Source: Sergeia podlipaevii
Lineage: Eukaryota > Euglenozoa > Kinetoplastea > Trypanosomatida > Trypanosomatidae
Reading direction: 5' to 3'
DNA length: 64,000 nucleotides
NCBI GenBank assembly: GCA_030849805.1
Contig: JASANZ010002190.1
Span: forward strand, 1 to 64,000
Positions 27,373 to 38,458 of this stretch are shown here, piece after piece. How positions within the stretch are numbered: the first letter of the stretch is position 1; the number at the start of each line of letters is the position of its first letter. The position numbers and the translations under genes were made by a program. Below the pieces are notes generated by a model. That model worked only from the letters and a program-made list of their open reading frames with translations, made no database searches and was not told the origin of the DNA.

Positions 27373-29826
27373 ATGCTGCGCCGCACGCATCCTGACATGC
27401 ATCGCAGCGGCAAGGCGCGTGCCTTTGTCTTCCGCGACCCCTCTCTTCGTTTACTGCGTACCGGCAGTGGCTTTCAGCAGCTCAAGCGCATGGGGATGCC
27501 AGCTCAAACTGGACTTGGGTACCGCAAGATAGATCACTTTCACGCCAATGAGCAGTATCAACACGCATGGCCGCTGTTGTCGCACGATGATCTCGGCAAC
27601 AGCGATCAGTCTAACAACACAAAGAATATCTTGTACTCTATGTACATGCCCAAGAGGAACAAGGGCACTGCTCCGTGGTTTCGAGGCGCCGACACCTACT
27701 CGGTGAAGTACTGCGAGCAGGGGCGCTATGAGTACCAACGGTATCTCATGATTAATCGCTTCCCAAGTGAGTATAAGAAGCACTTCCTGCGCTTCCTTGG
27801 CAACATTAACTGCTCCAACACCCCAGCTGTACTGCCACAGGAAGCCCTGCACTGGCTGCTGCGCATGATTGTAGACAACTTTAACCCACAGCACGTGCAC
27901 TACATCGCGGCGATGCGAACGCTGCAGAACGCGAACGAGCTCGATATGGCGCGCGATGTGTGGAAGATAATGGAGCGGCAGCAAACGTGGCCTGATACCG
28001 CCACCATTTGCGCCTACCTTGACGTGTGTGCCGCGGCTGGAGAGAAGACATGGGCGATGGAAGCATGGAATCGGTACTGTACGGAGCTGCGCTTCTTGCG
28101 AGAGGGAGAGGTAGACCCCAAACCCATCACGCGCACCCCCTTTTCTCTTACCAGGGAGGAACTGCTGTACCTGCCAAAGTGGAAGAAGCACTTTGATCAT
28201 GATCCTAACCTCGACGTGCCTGACCTTAACCGCTTCAACCGTACCAGAGAGGTGTACCTGCGGATGGCGAAGACGATGCTGGCCAGCGGCGACCGCGAGC
28301 TGTTTAAGTTCTTCTTTGAAAAGCTTGAGGAGGCGATGCTGACGACCCCGACGCCAGTTCCAGAGCCGCCGAACCCGCACCTTGTGCGTCGCCCTCGCTG
28401 GACCCCACATGAGCACCTTCCCTCTATCCACGTCTCGCCGTGGCGAGTGCAAAACAACGGCAAGGTGATGGCCCTCGGTGCCTCCGTCGCGGATGAGAAT
28501 GAAATGCAGAGTCGCTATCACTCCAATCAGCAATTCCTGCTGCACTCTGTGCGCGAGCTCCTTGTCGTGGCACGCCAAGGGTTTGAACGTGCATACCCAG
28601 AGGCGTGTGATGGTGGCTGCATCGGTGTTGCCTGGACTGCGAGTGATGTCTTTGTCAGCAACGGCACTGCGCAGGAGCTGCTCCAGTTCTGCGATGCCAT
28701 GGTGGAGCGGGTCTTTGATCGTCTCAAGGGCTCCGTGGCATCCTTGGATACCGCTGCTTTGCTCACGCAGTTGCTGGCGGTTCATAGGGTGCTGGGCCGT
28801 GAGTCTGGAGAGCAGCTGGCTGTGCGTGCAGACGCATTCGTAGCTCGCAAAGCCGCTTTCTCTAGTGATCTGGAGATGAAGGAGGCGCTGACAGCTACCA
28901 ATTATCTTCAGATTCTCATGGGCTTTGCGGCTGAGAGCAACTTCCAGTGGGATGCGAACAGCAAGCAGTATCTCTACCGCGATGGTTTTGACCCACGTGC
29001 GACGATGCGTGGACTCGCTACAGTGCTGGAGCAGATTGCCGCCAACCAACATGTGGCCTGGTCTGCTGACATGCATCTGCAGGTAGTGCGCACGATGGTT
29101 GGGTGCGGTACGATGAAGGCGAACGACTACTTTGTCAAGAACGTACTGCGTCAGTACGAATGGAGCTGCGAGTTTCTGGAGGCGCTTTACATGGAGTACA
29201 GAAGGCACGACGACGCTACGCTGTGGGCTGAGCTCACCAAGCGCGCGCTGGTGTGGACTGCGAGGTACAACGTGGCTGCTTCTGAGCGCTTAAAGCGCCT
29301 TGTTGAGGATGACTACGCCATCATCGGCGTGCACACGCGCACGTTCCGCGAGCTTGCCGTATTCCAGTTCCGCGATGTCGAGGAGAAGCGCCAGGCACGC
29401 AATGTCGTAAACGAGCTGCCCAACCCGTGGATGGACTACGTCTCGCACGCCCTACCCTTTCCCGACCGTGACGCTGGGTATCCGGATGAATACGGCGATA
29501 TTGGTCAGTGGCGCGCGCCAGGTGGTCCTGGGTCACCCGTGAAGGGGCCTGGGTACTACGCGCCGCCGATGGAGGGCGAGCACCTGCGCGGTTACACTGC
29601 GGAGTGGCGCGATCTCAAGAATCCGATGAAGCCACCAGAGTTCCCGGCGCCGTGGGAGCGCAAGTACAAGCAGTATGCGCGTGGTCAGCATCCGTCTTAC
29701 GACGCTGTGTACGCGGGCCCGATGCCGGAGATCTTCCCAGGCCGTCGCGACTTCCGCAAGCCGACCAGATGGGACTACCACGATATCGAAAAGCAGAACA
29801 AGTACAAGATCAGTGGGCCATACTAA
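27373..29826 (+). CDS. Probable mitochondrial PPR-type protein, possibly a mitoribosomal subunit (817 aa)
   Basis: The N-terminus MLRRTHPDMHRSGKARAFVFR is basic with no acidic residue until position 8, and is suitable for mitochondrial import. Residues about 175-240 contain helix pairs with the spacing of pentatricopeptide repeats (HYIAAMRTLQNANELDMARDVWKIMER, then a second pair beginning PDTATICAYLDVCAAAGEKTWAMEAW). Further helical stretches occur at about 385-640. The last 150 residues are rich in Pro, Trp, Tyr and Arg and end in basic/aromatic motifs, as in long extensions of kinetoplastid mitochondrial ribosomal proteins. Kinetoplastid mitoribosomes and RNA-processing complexes carry many PPR proteins, so membership of one of these is inferred. 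I cannot assign a specific subunit. Confidence 0.8.
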   Translation: MLRRTHPDMHRSGKARAFVFRDPSLRLLRTGSGFQQLKRMGMPAQTGLGYRKIDHFHANEQYQHAWPLLSHDDLGNSDQSNNTKNILYSMYMPKRNKGTAPWFRGADTYSVKYCEQGRYEYQRYLMINRFPSEYKKHFLRFLGNINCSNTPAVLPQEALHWLLRMIVDNFNPQHVHYIAAMRTLQNANELDMARDVWKIMERQQTWPDTATICAYLDVCAAAGEKTWAMEAWNRYCTELRFLREGEVDPKPITRTPFSLTREELLYLPKWKKHFDHDPNLDVPDLNRFNRTREVYLRMAKTMLASGDRELFKFFFEKLEEAMLTTPTPVPEPPNPHLVRRPRWTPHEHLPSIHVSPWRVQNNGKVMALGASVADENEMQSRYHSNQQFLLHSVRELLVVARQGFERAYPEACDGGCIGVAWTASDVFVSNGTAQELLQFCDAMVERVFDRLKGSVASLDTAALLTQLLAVHRVLGRESGEQLAVRADAFVARKAAFSSDLEMKEALTATNYLQILMGFAAESNFQWDANSKQYLYRDGFDPRATMRGLATVLEQIAANQHVAWSADMHLQVVRTMVGCGTMKANDYFVKNVLRQYEWSCEFLEALYMEYRRHDDATLWAELTKRALVWTARYNVAASERLKRLVEDDYAIIGVHTRTFRELAVFQFRDVEEKRQARNVVNELPNPWMDYVSHALPFPDRDAGYPDEYGDIGQWRAPGGPGSPVKGPGYYAPPMEGEHLRGYTAEWRDLKNPMKPPEFPAPWERKYKQYARGQHPSYDAVYAGPMPEIFPGRRDFRKPTRWDYHDIEKQNKYKISGPY

Positions 29827-30512
29827 GGTGTGGTGAAGGGGAGCAGAGTGTATGGGAGAGAGAGGGTCGCTTGTTTGTTTTCATCTCCCTCAGCCCTTTA
29901 CGTCATGTTGTAGATGAAGAGGCAATGAGAAGGGGGACGTGCGTACGCAGTTGTTGCTGTGCAACTGTTGGGATTGTTGCTGTTGTTGTCGTTGTAATAG
30001 CGGTAAGAGATATACGTATGTGTGTGGTGCATGCGCATACATGCGTTCGTGTACAAGAAATGCTATGAAATTTTTATTTGATACTAAAAACACTTGAAAC
30101 AACAACAAAAGAAAAAAAAACACGAATTGCAAAATGGGAGGTAGAGGATGGACACTTTACTTATCTCTCACACACTACAAAGCATGGACTGGACGGAGAG
30201 CTATATTGTTACCTACTGATATATAGATACAGTGTGTGCCTGCAATTTCCGCGCGGCTTTACAGCTTCTCTGTCTTTCAACTACCTTCATCATTTACCCT
30301 TGTCATAACGCCTGTGAATCAACAACTACTGATGTTGCTTCCTCCTCTTTTGCTTCTCAAGCATTTTGTCCCTTGCTTTATACAATCACCGCAAGTCTTT
30401 GTTTGACCAGCGCAACCACAAAACAAAATAGAGAAAAGGTTTTGTCTATACGAACCGACACGCATACACACACGCGAACATATATATATATTACTCACCC
30501 TATCAGCGCAAG
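29827..30512. other. Intergenic spacer, 0.7 kb
   Basis: Contains TTG/GTT-rich sequence near 29950-30000 and AT-rich stretches. A T/C tract at about 30338-30358 with AG at 30360-30361 is a candidate acceptor for the dynein light chain gene. A TA run lies at about 30480-30491. Confidence 0.6.
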
Positions 30513-31214
30513 ATGACCGCGCCGGTGTCCACCCTAGTAAAGTACGAGACTCCGGTCCTACTCTCTGACGCGAAGAATAAGAAGTCGAACAAGGACAAGA
30601 AGAGCAACATACCGTCGGTCCCACAGCCAGAGGATGTTCTACACAGCGTTATCCCCCCGCGTGAATTCGAGAATAAGGGCCAGCGCTGGATCCAGTATGC
30701 CTCTAGCACCCCAGCCACGCGCCTCGATGTTATCAATCTGCAGGAGCGTCTAGACACTCTTCTTCTGGAGCGCCAGGCACGCGAAACTGGCATCTGCCCT
30801 ATCCGAGAAGAGCTCTATGGTCAAGTCTTTGATGAGCTTATTCGCCAAGTGACCGTCAACTGTGCAGAGCGTGGTCTGCTACTGCTGCGCGTGCGTGATG
30901 AAATTCGCATGACGCTCGACGCCTACCGTTCGCTGTACGAGAGCAGCACCGCCTTTGGCATGCGCAAGGCGCTTCACTCTGAGCAGTCCAAAGTCGACAT
31001 GGAGGCGAAGATTCGCGCACTTGAGAGAGAGAAAGAAGACTTGCAGAGGCAGGTAGCGGAGCTGATAGAGCAGTGTGACAGGATGGAGGAGGAGGAGTCA
31101 CAGCGGCGCGCTGAGGAAGAGCGCCGTCACGCTGAGGAAGTGGCCTTCTTTAAGCGCACTTATCAAACCCTCACATCCAACTTGCAGACTGTGGTCAACC
31201 CAACCAAGAGTTAA
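30513..31214 (+). CDS. DNALI1: Axonemal inner-arm dynein light chain p28 (DNALI1 family, 233 aa)
   Basis: Clear match to the p28/DNALI1 family by its central blocks: about residues 25-60 (EDVLHSVIPPREF...GQRWIQYAS), the LQERLDTLLLERQARETGICPIREELY block, and FDELIRQVTVNCAERGLLLLRVRDEI. The C-terminal third (about 150-215) is a charged coiled coil rich in Glu and Arg. Length fits the family (about 230-260). In flagellated cells this light chain binds the actin-containing inner-arm dyneins and is needed for normal beating, so the organism has a motile flagellum at some stage. Confidence 0.95.
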   Translation: MTAPVSTLVKYETPVLLSDAKNKKSNKDKKSNIPSVPQPEDVLHSVIPPREFENKGQRWIQYASSTPATRLDVINLQERLDTLLLERQARETGICPIREELYGQVFDELIRQVTVNCAERGLLLLRVRDEIRMTLDAYRSLYESSTAFGMRKALHSEQSKVDMEAKIRALEREKEDLQRQVAELIEQCDRMEEEESQRRAEEERRHAEEVAFFKRTYQTLTSNLQTVVNPTKS

Positions 31215-32706
<1,492 letters not shown>

Positions 32707-33991
32707 GGAAAAGGGTTCAAGGTGCGTATCTTTCATCAAAGCACCCCCCTCCCTCCCTATTCCCCCCTCCTCCTGCAGGAGAACGGTCGTCATTTAACTG
32801 GAAGTCAAGAGGCAGCATAGTAAACTTCCCTGGCATTTCTTTAGTATTGAAGTTGTTTGCTTTTCACCCTCTTATTTTTCTCGTTCTTTATGAGCCAAAA
32901 AGTGCTCAGTTAGAAAACAAAAAAAACTTCTATCGTCAACGGACCTCGACATTCATTTATCTTGTTCATCTATTTACTTTAATACTTTTACTTTCAGTAT
33001 ATTTTCATGTGCTTTCAACTTTGCTGTGGGTGATTCTTCTCGAAGTGATGCAGTCGCAAAGAAAAAAGATGTATGTAGTGCCGCTCTTTCTCTTTCTCTC
33101 TCACTCACACACACTCCTTTCACGTTTCTTTTTTTTTGAAGCTGAATAAAGGGCTGTAGTGAGGGAGGTGAGAGTGAGTTGTGACTGCACTTTATCCTCT
33201 CACCTTTCTTGGCTTCTTCATCGTGACTAATAGCTACAGCTAACATGATGTGAACTGGAAACGATGAGGAGAAAGCAGACCAAGAAAGAAAGAAAGAAAA
33301 AAAAAGCAATCAAAAAGGAGTTGGACGCATCGCAGATATGAGAGAGAAAAAAAAACGGAAAGCAGACAAAAGACGAAAATGAAAAAAAAAAAAAAATGAC
33401 GGTGAGGTAAAAAGTGAAAAATAAAAAAAAATGAATAAAAAAAAGCAATCGAGAGCCGGCTAGCAGTCAAATCTCTCACATCAAAATGATTTACTTTAAA
33501 AGAACAAAGAACCACCGCAAAATATTTTATCTCGCAACGATATGGAAAATATACAAATCCAAGCAAAATGTGATATATATATATATATATAAGCAGCGCA
33601 TGCATAGGAGCGTATGGCTAGATCCGATATGCTTGGATGGCAAGTGGGCGGCAGTATATGCAAAACCGTGTGTGTGTGTGCATATATGTATGTATGTCTA
33701 CTCTGTGCTTTCTCATTGAATGATTTGCTCTTTGCATCTTTCATGTTGCTTAAACTTAAAGCGCTTGAAGAGGTGTTTGCAGCTTTGTACTTATATATGT
33801 AATTTATTTTTGTCTTTTCTTTTTTTTTCTTTTGAAAACAATTCTCACCTTTTCCAGGGAAGTTACGAGGGGGCATAGCGTACTTGAACACGCGCACGTA
33901 CTTTCTTTCTTCTTTTTCTACACACTACACAAAACAACATACATTTCTTTTTTTTAAAAAAAGGGCAATTAGAGAAGCGCATCTATCTATA
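32707..33991. other. Intergenic spacer, 1.3 kb
   Basis: No coding sequence recognised. The middle (about 33240-33446) is an unusually purine-rich, A-rich block. T/C-rich sequence at about 33806-33832 and 33841-33855 with AG at 33856-33857 is a candidate acceptor for the next gene. A (TA)n run lies at 33571-33591. Confidence 0.6.
33240..33446 (+). repeat. A/G-rich low-complexity block
   Basis: Some 200 bases of GAAA/AAAAA-type sequence with few pyrimidines on the coding strand, including A runs of 7-14. It contrasts with the T/C-rich character of the other spacers. Confidence 0.7.
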
Positions 33992-34912
33992 ATGTTTCGT
34001 AAGTTGAGCGATAGAGCGCTTTCGACAGCACTCACAAGGGATGCTCTAGGCACTTGTGGCAGTACAACAGCAGTAGCACTACACAGGCGCGCCTATTTCT
34101 GGCCTTACAATGATGATTTTGTCCCTGAAGGCGCCAGTACATCCCGCTTTCAGTCTAGTAGTGTCCCCAGCGTGCGAGAGCGTGTAATACGCGAATACGC
34201 CTTCAGCCCCCTCTTTGGGGCCCGCGAGCCTTGCTGTGTGCTGGGGTTTAAAGAGTCTGCGCACACTGTCATGAAGCGCAAGGCTGCGCTGCGTGTGATT
34301 GTTGCCGCGCTACTAGGCCTTGACGAGTCTCAAGTGACGCTTGGCACCACACGACAGATGAAGGAGATGATGCTCTACCGAGGCAACACGGCAGAGTCGC
34401 CGAGGCTTGCAGATGCGCAAGGAGCTCATCCAGCCGCGGATGCCCGGCGCCGCCATCAGTACGCTCGTATGCCAATAGGCGCGACAACACTTCTTGAGGT
34501 GTACCTCTCTACTGATATGGATGAAGAGGACGTTGCTGCGAATGGCTTGTACATTCAAGAGCAACTGACGTCACTGATGGAGACACAGGCGAGTCATCCA
34601 GGGCCTTCTCCATCGCCGTCTTCACCCGACAGCGCCAATGGGCAGCAAGGTGCCACGGGCGAGGGCAACGAACCAGCGATAAATGATATTAATAATGAAG
34701 AGGAGAATGCGAGTCTTGTGGCGGACCTTCGTGACATTGGTGTTGTCTATTGCGAGGTACCTGCGGCAGACGAGAGTGGGTTTTTATTTGATCAACTGCA
34801 TGGCCATGTAGTGGAGGCCGATACGGCGGAGAGGGTGGTGGAGCGGTGGGAACGAAGACTGCGACAGATGCAAGAGTTGGATGCTGCTCGAGCTACGCCG
34901 AGTAAACAATGA
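33992..34912 (+). CDS. Putative mitochondrial protein of unknown function (306 aa)
   Basis: The start is the ATG at 33992; the open frame extends upstream to a TTG at 33884, but that part is spacer-like. MFRKLSDRALSTALTRDALG is basic, Ser/Leu-rich and amphipathic, typical of a mitochondrial presequence. Residues about 60-120 look folded (RERVIREYAFSPLFGAREPCCVLGF, then MKRKAALRVIVAALLGLDESQVTLG). About 155-185 is a second conserved-looking block, followed by a Ser/Pro/Gly/Asn linker (about 200-235). The C-terminal 70 residues are acidic and end in a helix with RVVERWERRLRQMQEL. I do not recognise a family. Confidence 0.82.
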   Translation: MFRKLSDRALSTALTRDALGTCGSTTAVALHRRAYFWPYNDDFVPEGASTSRFQSSSVPSVRERVIREYAFSPLFGAREPCCVLGFKESAHTVMKRKAALRVIVAALLGLDESQVTLGTTRQMKEMMLYRGNTAESPRLADAQGAHPAADARRRHQYARMPIGATTLLEVYLSTDMDEEDVAANGLYIQEQLTSLMETQASHPGPSPSPSSPDSANGQQGATGEGNEPAINDINNEEENASLVADLRDIGVVYCEVPAADESGFLFDQLHGHVVEADTAERVVERWERRLRQMQELDAARATPSKQ

Positions 34913-35395
34913 GAAAAAGAATGGAGTGCTGAGATCATTTTGTTTTGTATCTCTGTACAGCGGGTCACAGCAGTGTGTACGCTGCTGATATATTTGCTTT
35001 TTCACTGTCTTTTCTTTTTTTCTATACCTACACATATCACAGAGGAAGGTGGATACACCATCATAGTAACAGTAATAAGATATTAGAGAAGGAAAAACGT
35101 TAGATATGAACTTTATCTGCTGATACGACGGTGATGCAATATGGCTCCATCCTCAATACTCACTTCTCTTTAGTACATGTATTTGTTCATTCTCATATAT
35201 ATATATTCACTTCTGTCGCGCGCCTGTGTGTCACTTCTTCTTTATGCATTGCCTCCTCGATTTCCTCCCCTCTCCATTTCTAGTAATTTAGCGATAATTC
35301 TCTTTCTTAAATTCATCATTTTCATATATATCTTTTTTAAAAAAAATAATTACTTTTAAAACGATCATTACATTCATTATTGCTTTGCTGCATCA
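34913..35395. other. Intergenic spacer, 0.48 kb
   Basis: AT-rich. A T/C-rich stretch at about 35231-35281, interrupted by a few purines, has AG at 35282-35283 and would be the acceptor for the p24 gene (5' UTR of about 112 bases). No coding sequence recognised. Confidence 0.6.
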
Positions 35396-36070
35396 ATGGC
35401 TGCAACACGATTCGTGATGGTAGCTATTCTGGTCGTGATGCTGGCACTCACCATGATTACCACGTCTAGTGAAGCGTTTCGTTTTTCTCTAGTTCCTGGT
35501 AGGGCTAAGTGCTTTACCAACTCTATTCAAGAGGAAGGTCGCTATGAGCTCCGCTACCGCATGGCTCGTAGCCTCACGCCCTTTGTCTCTGTGAGTGTGA
35601 CAGCGCCTGGTGGAAGGATCATGATGGAGCACGAGATTGCCATGCCGGATTCGAAGGAGATTATTACTCTGAAGAACCCAGGAGTCATTGCCATCTGCTT
35701 CAATACCGCCGCCAAGGCCTCTCTCGCAGCCACCTCACTCAACGTGACGCTCGACATTATTGATGCCGAGGATGCCGAGCTTACGCGAATGAAGAAGCAG
35801 AGCTACAGCACCAGCAGTCCTATTGCACTTGGTGCGGGCAAGGGCAGTGGCTCTATGCAGCAGATGAACTATATTGTGTCTACTATTCGCAAGATCCGTG
35901 GGTCTGTTAGTGTCATGACACGCGCGGATGAAGACATCCGTATCTCGATGGAAGAAGCGCAGTCCTTGTCGTGGGTCTTTATTGCTGTGCTGGCAGTCTT
36001 TTCAGCTGTGGTGGCCTTAGTGACGTACTTGCGCATCAGGCACTTTATCAATAAATACAAGATCCAATAA
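35396..36070 (+). CDS. p24/emp24/TMED family cargo receptor (224 aa)
   Basis: Type I membrane protein of COPI/COPII vesicles that helps sort secretory cargo between ER and Golgi. Residues 1-27 are a signal peptide (hydrophobic core VMVAILVVMLALTMI). The GOLD domain follows (about 28-125), with Cys38 and Cys100 positioned for the family disulphide. A helical/coiled segment (about 150-190) then leads to one transmembrane helix (about 194-214, WVFIAVLAVFSAVVALVTYL). The short cytosolic tail RIRHFINKYKIQ is basic but lacks the usual C-terminal KKXX, so ER retrieval may depend on a partner p24. Length is normal for the family. The GPI-anchored coat of trypanosomatids makes p24 proteins natural cargo receptors. 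Confidence 0.93.
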   Translation: MAATRFVMVAILVVMLALTMITTSSEAFRFSLVPGRAKCFTNSIQEEGRYELRYRMARSLTPFVSVSVTAPGGRIMMEHEIAMPDSKEIITLKNPGVIAICFNTAAKASLAATSLNVTLDIIDAEDAELTRMKKQSYSTSSPIALGAGKGSGSMQQMNYIVSTIRKIRGSVSVMTRADEDIRISMEEAQSLSWVFIAVLAVFSAVVALVTYLRIRHFINKYKIQ

Positions 36071-37064
36071 CTTTGGACGTAGAAGGGTTTGTTTCTTTGC
36101 TTGAAAGTAGCGTGAAATATGTGCATATGTAGGCAGGTATGGGCCATAAGAGGGTTCGTTTTTCTCTCTCATTGGCTACCGTTGTTTACTTGTTATATTC
36201 TCCCCGCATATTGTGTTGGATAGCGCTGGAAGGAGTAGGATTGATTGAGGATGTATATTTTGCTTTTGCTTTATGGTATCTCTATCTTTGCAAAAGCATA
36301 TACATTCCTTGCTTGGTTTTCCTATTTTGTATTGTGAACATGGACGCTTATAGATCGTATCCTTTTTTATTATATAGAAAGCATGTGCTTAGACTTTTGT
36401 GAGGCCTGATCCGCTCCAGTGCTAGTAACTTTTTATTTTTTTCGGAAGCTATATACGCACACACTCATGGGTGTGTTTATGAGCACCCGAGGTGCATTCT
36501 TTTTAATTTTTATTTGTGGTGTACTGGTGATATCATCATTCTCTTTCATATGCATCGTACAAATTTGTGAAGGCGCAACTTTCATCCTGGAAGTGCGATA
36601 CTTTTTTTCTTTTACCCGTGGCTGTGACAGTACTGATGCTTTCACACAGAAAAATGAAGCAAACAGCAGTAGGCTCTCATCTATTGCATTGTTATCATTA
36701 TTGTTACTCTCCACTGGCATTTGATAGGAGGGCACTTAGAGTCTCCATACTATATCGAAGCTGTCTCTACACCTCAACTCCTTTCCCTTTATCTGTTTTT
36801 TCCCTCTTTTTTTTCTTTTTTTCTTTTTTTCTTTTGTTCTCTACGGCGTAGTTTGCGCGGGCTCTTTGCGTGCTCGTCGTGTGTATTGGTACATCTACCA
36901 AATTTAATTTTGCCTGATTTGGTGTTGACTCCTTTGTTACTCTTTACTATTTTTTTATCGGTGATTTTGTTTGTTTACTTGCTTGCTTGTGTGCGGCTAC
37001 AGCTCCCTCAATTTGCATTTATATTTATATATATTTATCTACCTACACGCATAAAGGATTCCTC
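36071..37064. other. Intergenic spacer, 1.0 kb
   Basis: An 87-codon frame at 36139-36402 and a 101-codon frame at 36419-36724 have no recognisable domain and sit in a likely UTR, so they are not called. A long T/C tract at about 36777-36843 with AG at 36850-36851 precedes the next gene, leaving a 5' UTR of about 214 bases. Confidence 0.55.
36777..36851 (+). promoter_or_regulatory. Candidate polypyrimidine tract and spliced-leader acceptor
   Basis: More than 60 bases almost purely T and C, then CTACGGCGTAG with AG at 36850-36851. This is one of the strongest tracts in the window. Confidence 0.55.
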
Positions 37065-37421
37065 ATGCCTGTGCTAGGCATACTAGCTCTCATTGCGGCT
37101 TCTATCCTCCTAGCGTACTTTGCCGTTGGGGCGGCAGTGCGGTATCACCGTGGTCTGCGCAGGTGCCCCGAGGTACTCCCCAACTACCAATTTTGGCGGC
37201 GGTTCTGCAGCTGCTTGTTGAGTGTTTTAACATGCGGGAAGTGTGGCTCAAGTGGACGGGGCTCCGAAGGTCGAGCGAGCGAGATCACCGTGCTTCCCAT
37301 GAGGCCTGACTTCCCGAATGAAATGCAGTTCGAGACACTGGGTAGTGAAGGTGACAACGATGATGTGGGCTTTGGGGTACAGAGAGGTCTGCAGCCTGGC
37401 GAAGTTGTTGTCCGCTACTAG
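37065..37421 (+). CDS. Small single-pass membrane protein resembling the tail of mannose-6-phosphate-receptor-like proteins (118 aa)
   Basis: The start is the ATG at 37065; the frame extends upstream but encodes spacer-like Tyr/Ile repeats. Residues 3-24 are a transmembrane helix (VLGILALIAASILLAYFAVGAA). It is followed by YHRGLRRCPEVLPNYQFWRRF, similar to the juxtamembrane pattern of MRH/mannose-6-phosphate-receptor-like sorting proteins (a Tyr-rich start, then PN-x-x-FW). A Cys cluster (C-S-C, C-G-K-C, residues about 48-64) may be palmitoylated. The remainder is an acidic, Gly-rich cytosolic tail ending VVVRY. No luminal lectin domain is encoded upstream. Family assignment is tentative; an unrelated small membrane protein is possible. 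Confidence 0.68.
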   Translation: MPVLGILALIAASILLAYFAVGAAVRYHRGLRRCPEVLPNYQFWRRFCSCLLSVLTCGKCGSSGRGSEGRASEITVLPMRPDFPNEMQFETLGSEGDNDDVGFGVQRGLQPGEVVVRY

Positions 37422-38458
37422 CTAGCTTCGCATGCGCAAAGAAGGAAAGGGAAGGATACTGAAGGAAAATAAAACATGTTAAAAAAAAAAAAGTGGCGTG
37501 GGTGCCCAACATGGGATCCGTCTATATTTTTTCCTTCTATATCTTATTTTGCCTCTCTGCATTACAGCTGGAGTGCGTAGACACAGCACAATGTCCTCCG
37601 TAATTTTTCTCCATCAATTTGTGTGAAAGGGAAAAGCCCCCAAGCAAAAGGAAGTGGATCTTAGACGACGAAAACAAATAGAAGAATTTTTCAAAAAAAA
37701 AAAAACTGAGTAACGATTGCTTTTTTTTATTCATACCGTTTGTTCAAAATGAAATACATTGTGCACTTTGCTGTTGTTGTTCACTTGCCTCTGCATACTC
37801 TGCGAGTGTATCTATCTGTATGTATTAAGCAGAGCATGCACGAACATATACGCATGCAGAGGAACATGGGAGTGTGGAGTGGCATCATTACTTTTTGTTG
37901 CTCTTGTTGTTATCTTGTAGACAAGGAGCAAAAATAATAAAAATGAAAGGTAGTAGTAGTATTTCTTTTTCTTTTCTTTTTTTTGTCATTGATTGCAATG
38001 TGCTCCATACTCTTTCTTATTTCTCCCGTTCTTTTGTGCCTCCTTTAAAAAAAATAATGATTTGTTATCTATGGGTATAGTCCCTAGGCGTCACAAGCAA
38101 GCCAAGACCTTTGGGAAAGTATTGGGGATACTCAACACACATTCATACATACTGTACTACTAGTAAAGGATACGACGGTATCCAGTAGAGCACAATCCAT
38201 ATAGAAAAAAACGTTCCTGCAGGCATCGGGGAACGGTAACTGGGTGAGGAAACCACCAATCATATAAAGGGTGCAATAGCGCAGAATTGGTACACAACGC
38301 AAAAGGGAGTATATTTATAGAGAAAAAGAGAAATAGAAATATAATAATTGTAAAGGAACTACCTCTACTTGCACGCCATACACGCGTACATATTTTACAT
38401 ATACTAGCCAATAGAAAAGGCTAGTGCTAGTACTACTATTATCTTGAAAAAAGGGCAC
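37422..38458. other. Intergenic spacer, 1.0 kb
   Basis: AT-rich with A and T runs and no recognised coding sequence. T-rich sequence at about 37959-37987 and a shorter stretch near 38020-38046 precede AG at 38079-38080, one possible acceptor for the polymerase gene; this would leave a 5' UTR of about 380 bases. The 38080-38440 portion is less T-rich than other spacers. I saw no tRNA signature in it. Confidence 0.55.

Noticed and set aside
27451..29208. 585-codon minus-strand open frame opposite the PPR-type gene
   Set aside because: Shadow frame; the plus-strand frame has a mitochondrial leader and PPR-like helices. No other evidence of minus-strand genes in the window.
36139..36402. 87-codon hydrophobic frame after the p24 gene
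   Set aside because: Lies in the probable 3' UTR, lacks a nearby splice-acceptor tract upstream, and its hydrophobicity follows from T-rich DNA.
38060..38440. Less T-rich stretch before the polymerase gene considered as a tRNA or small RNA locus
   Set aside because: No recognisable A-box/B-box pair or cloverleaf could be traced by eye.
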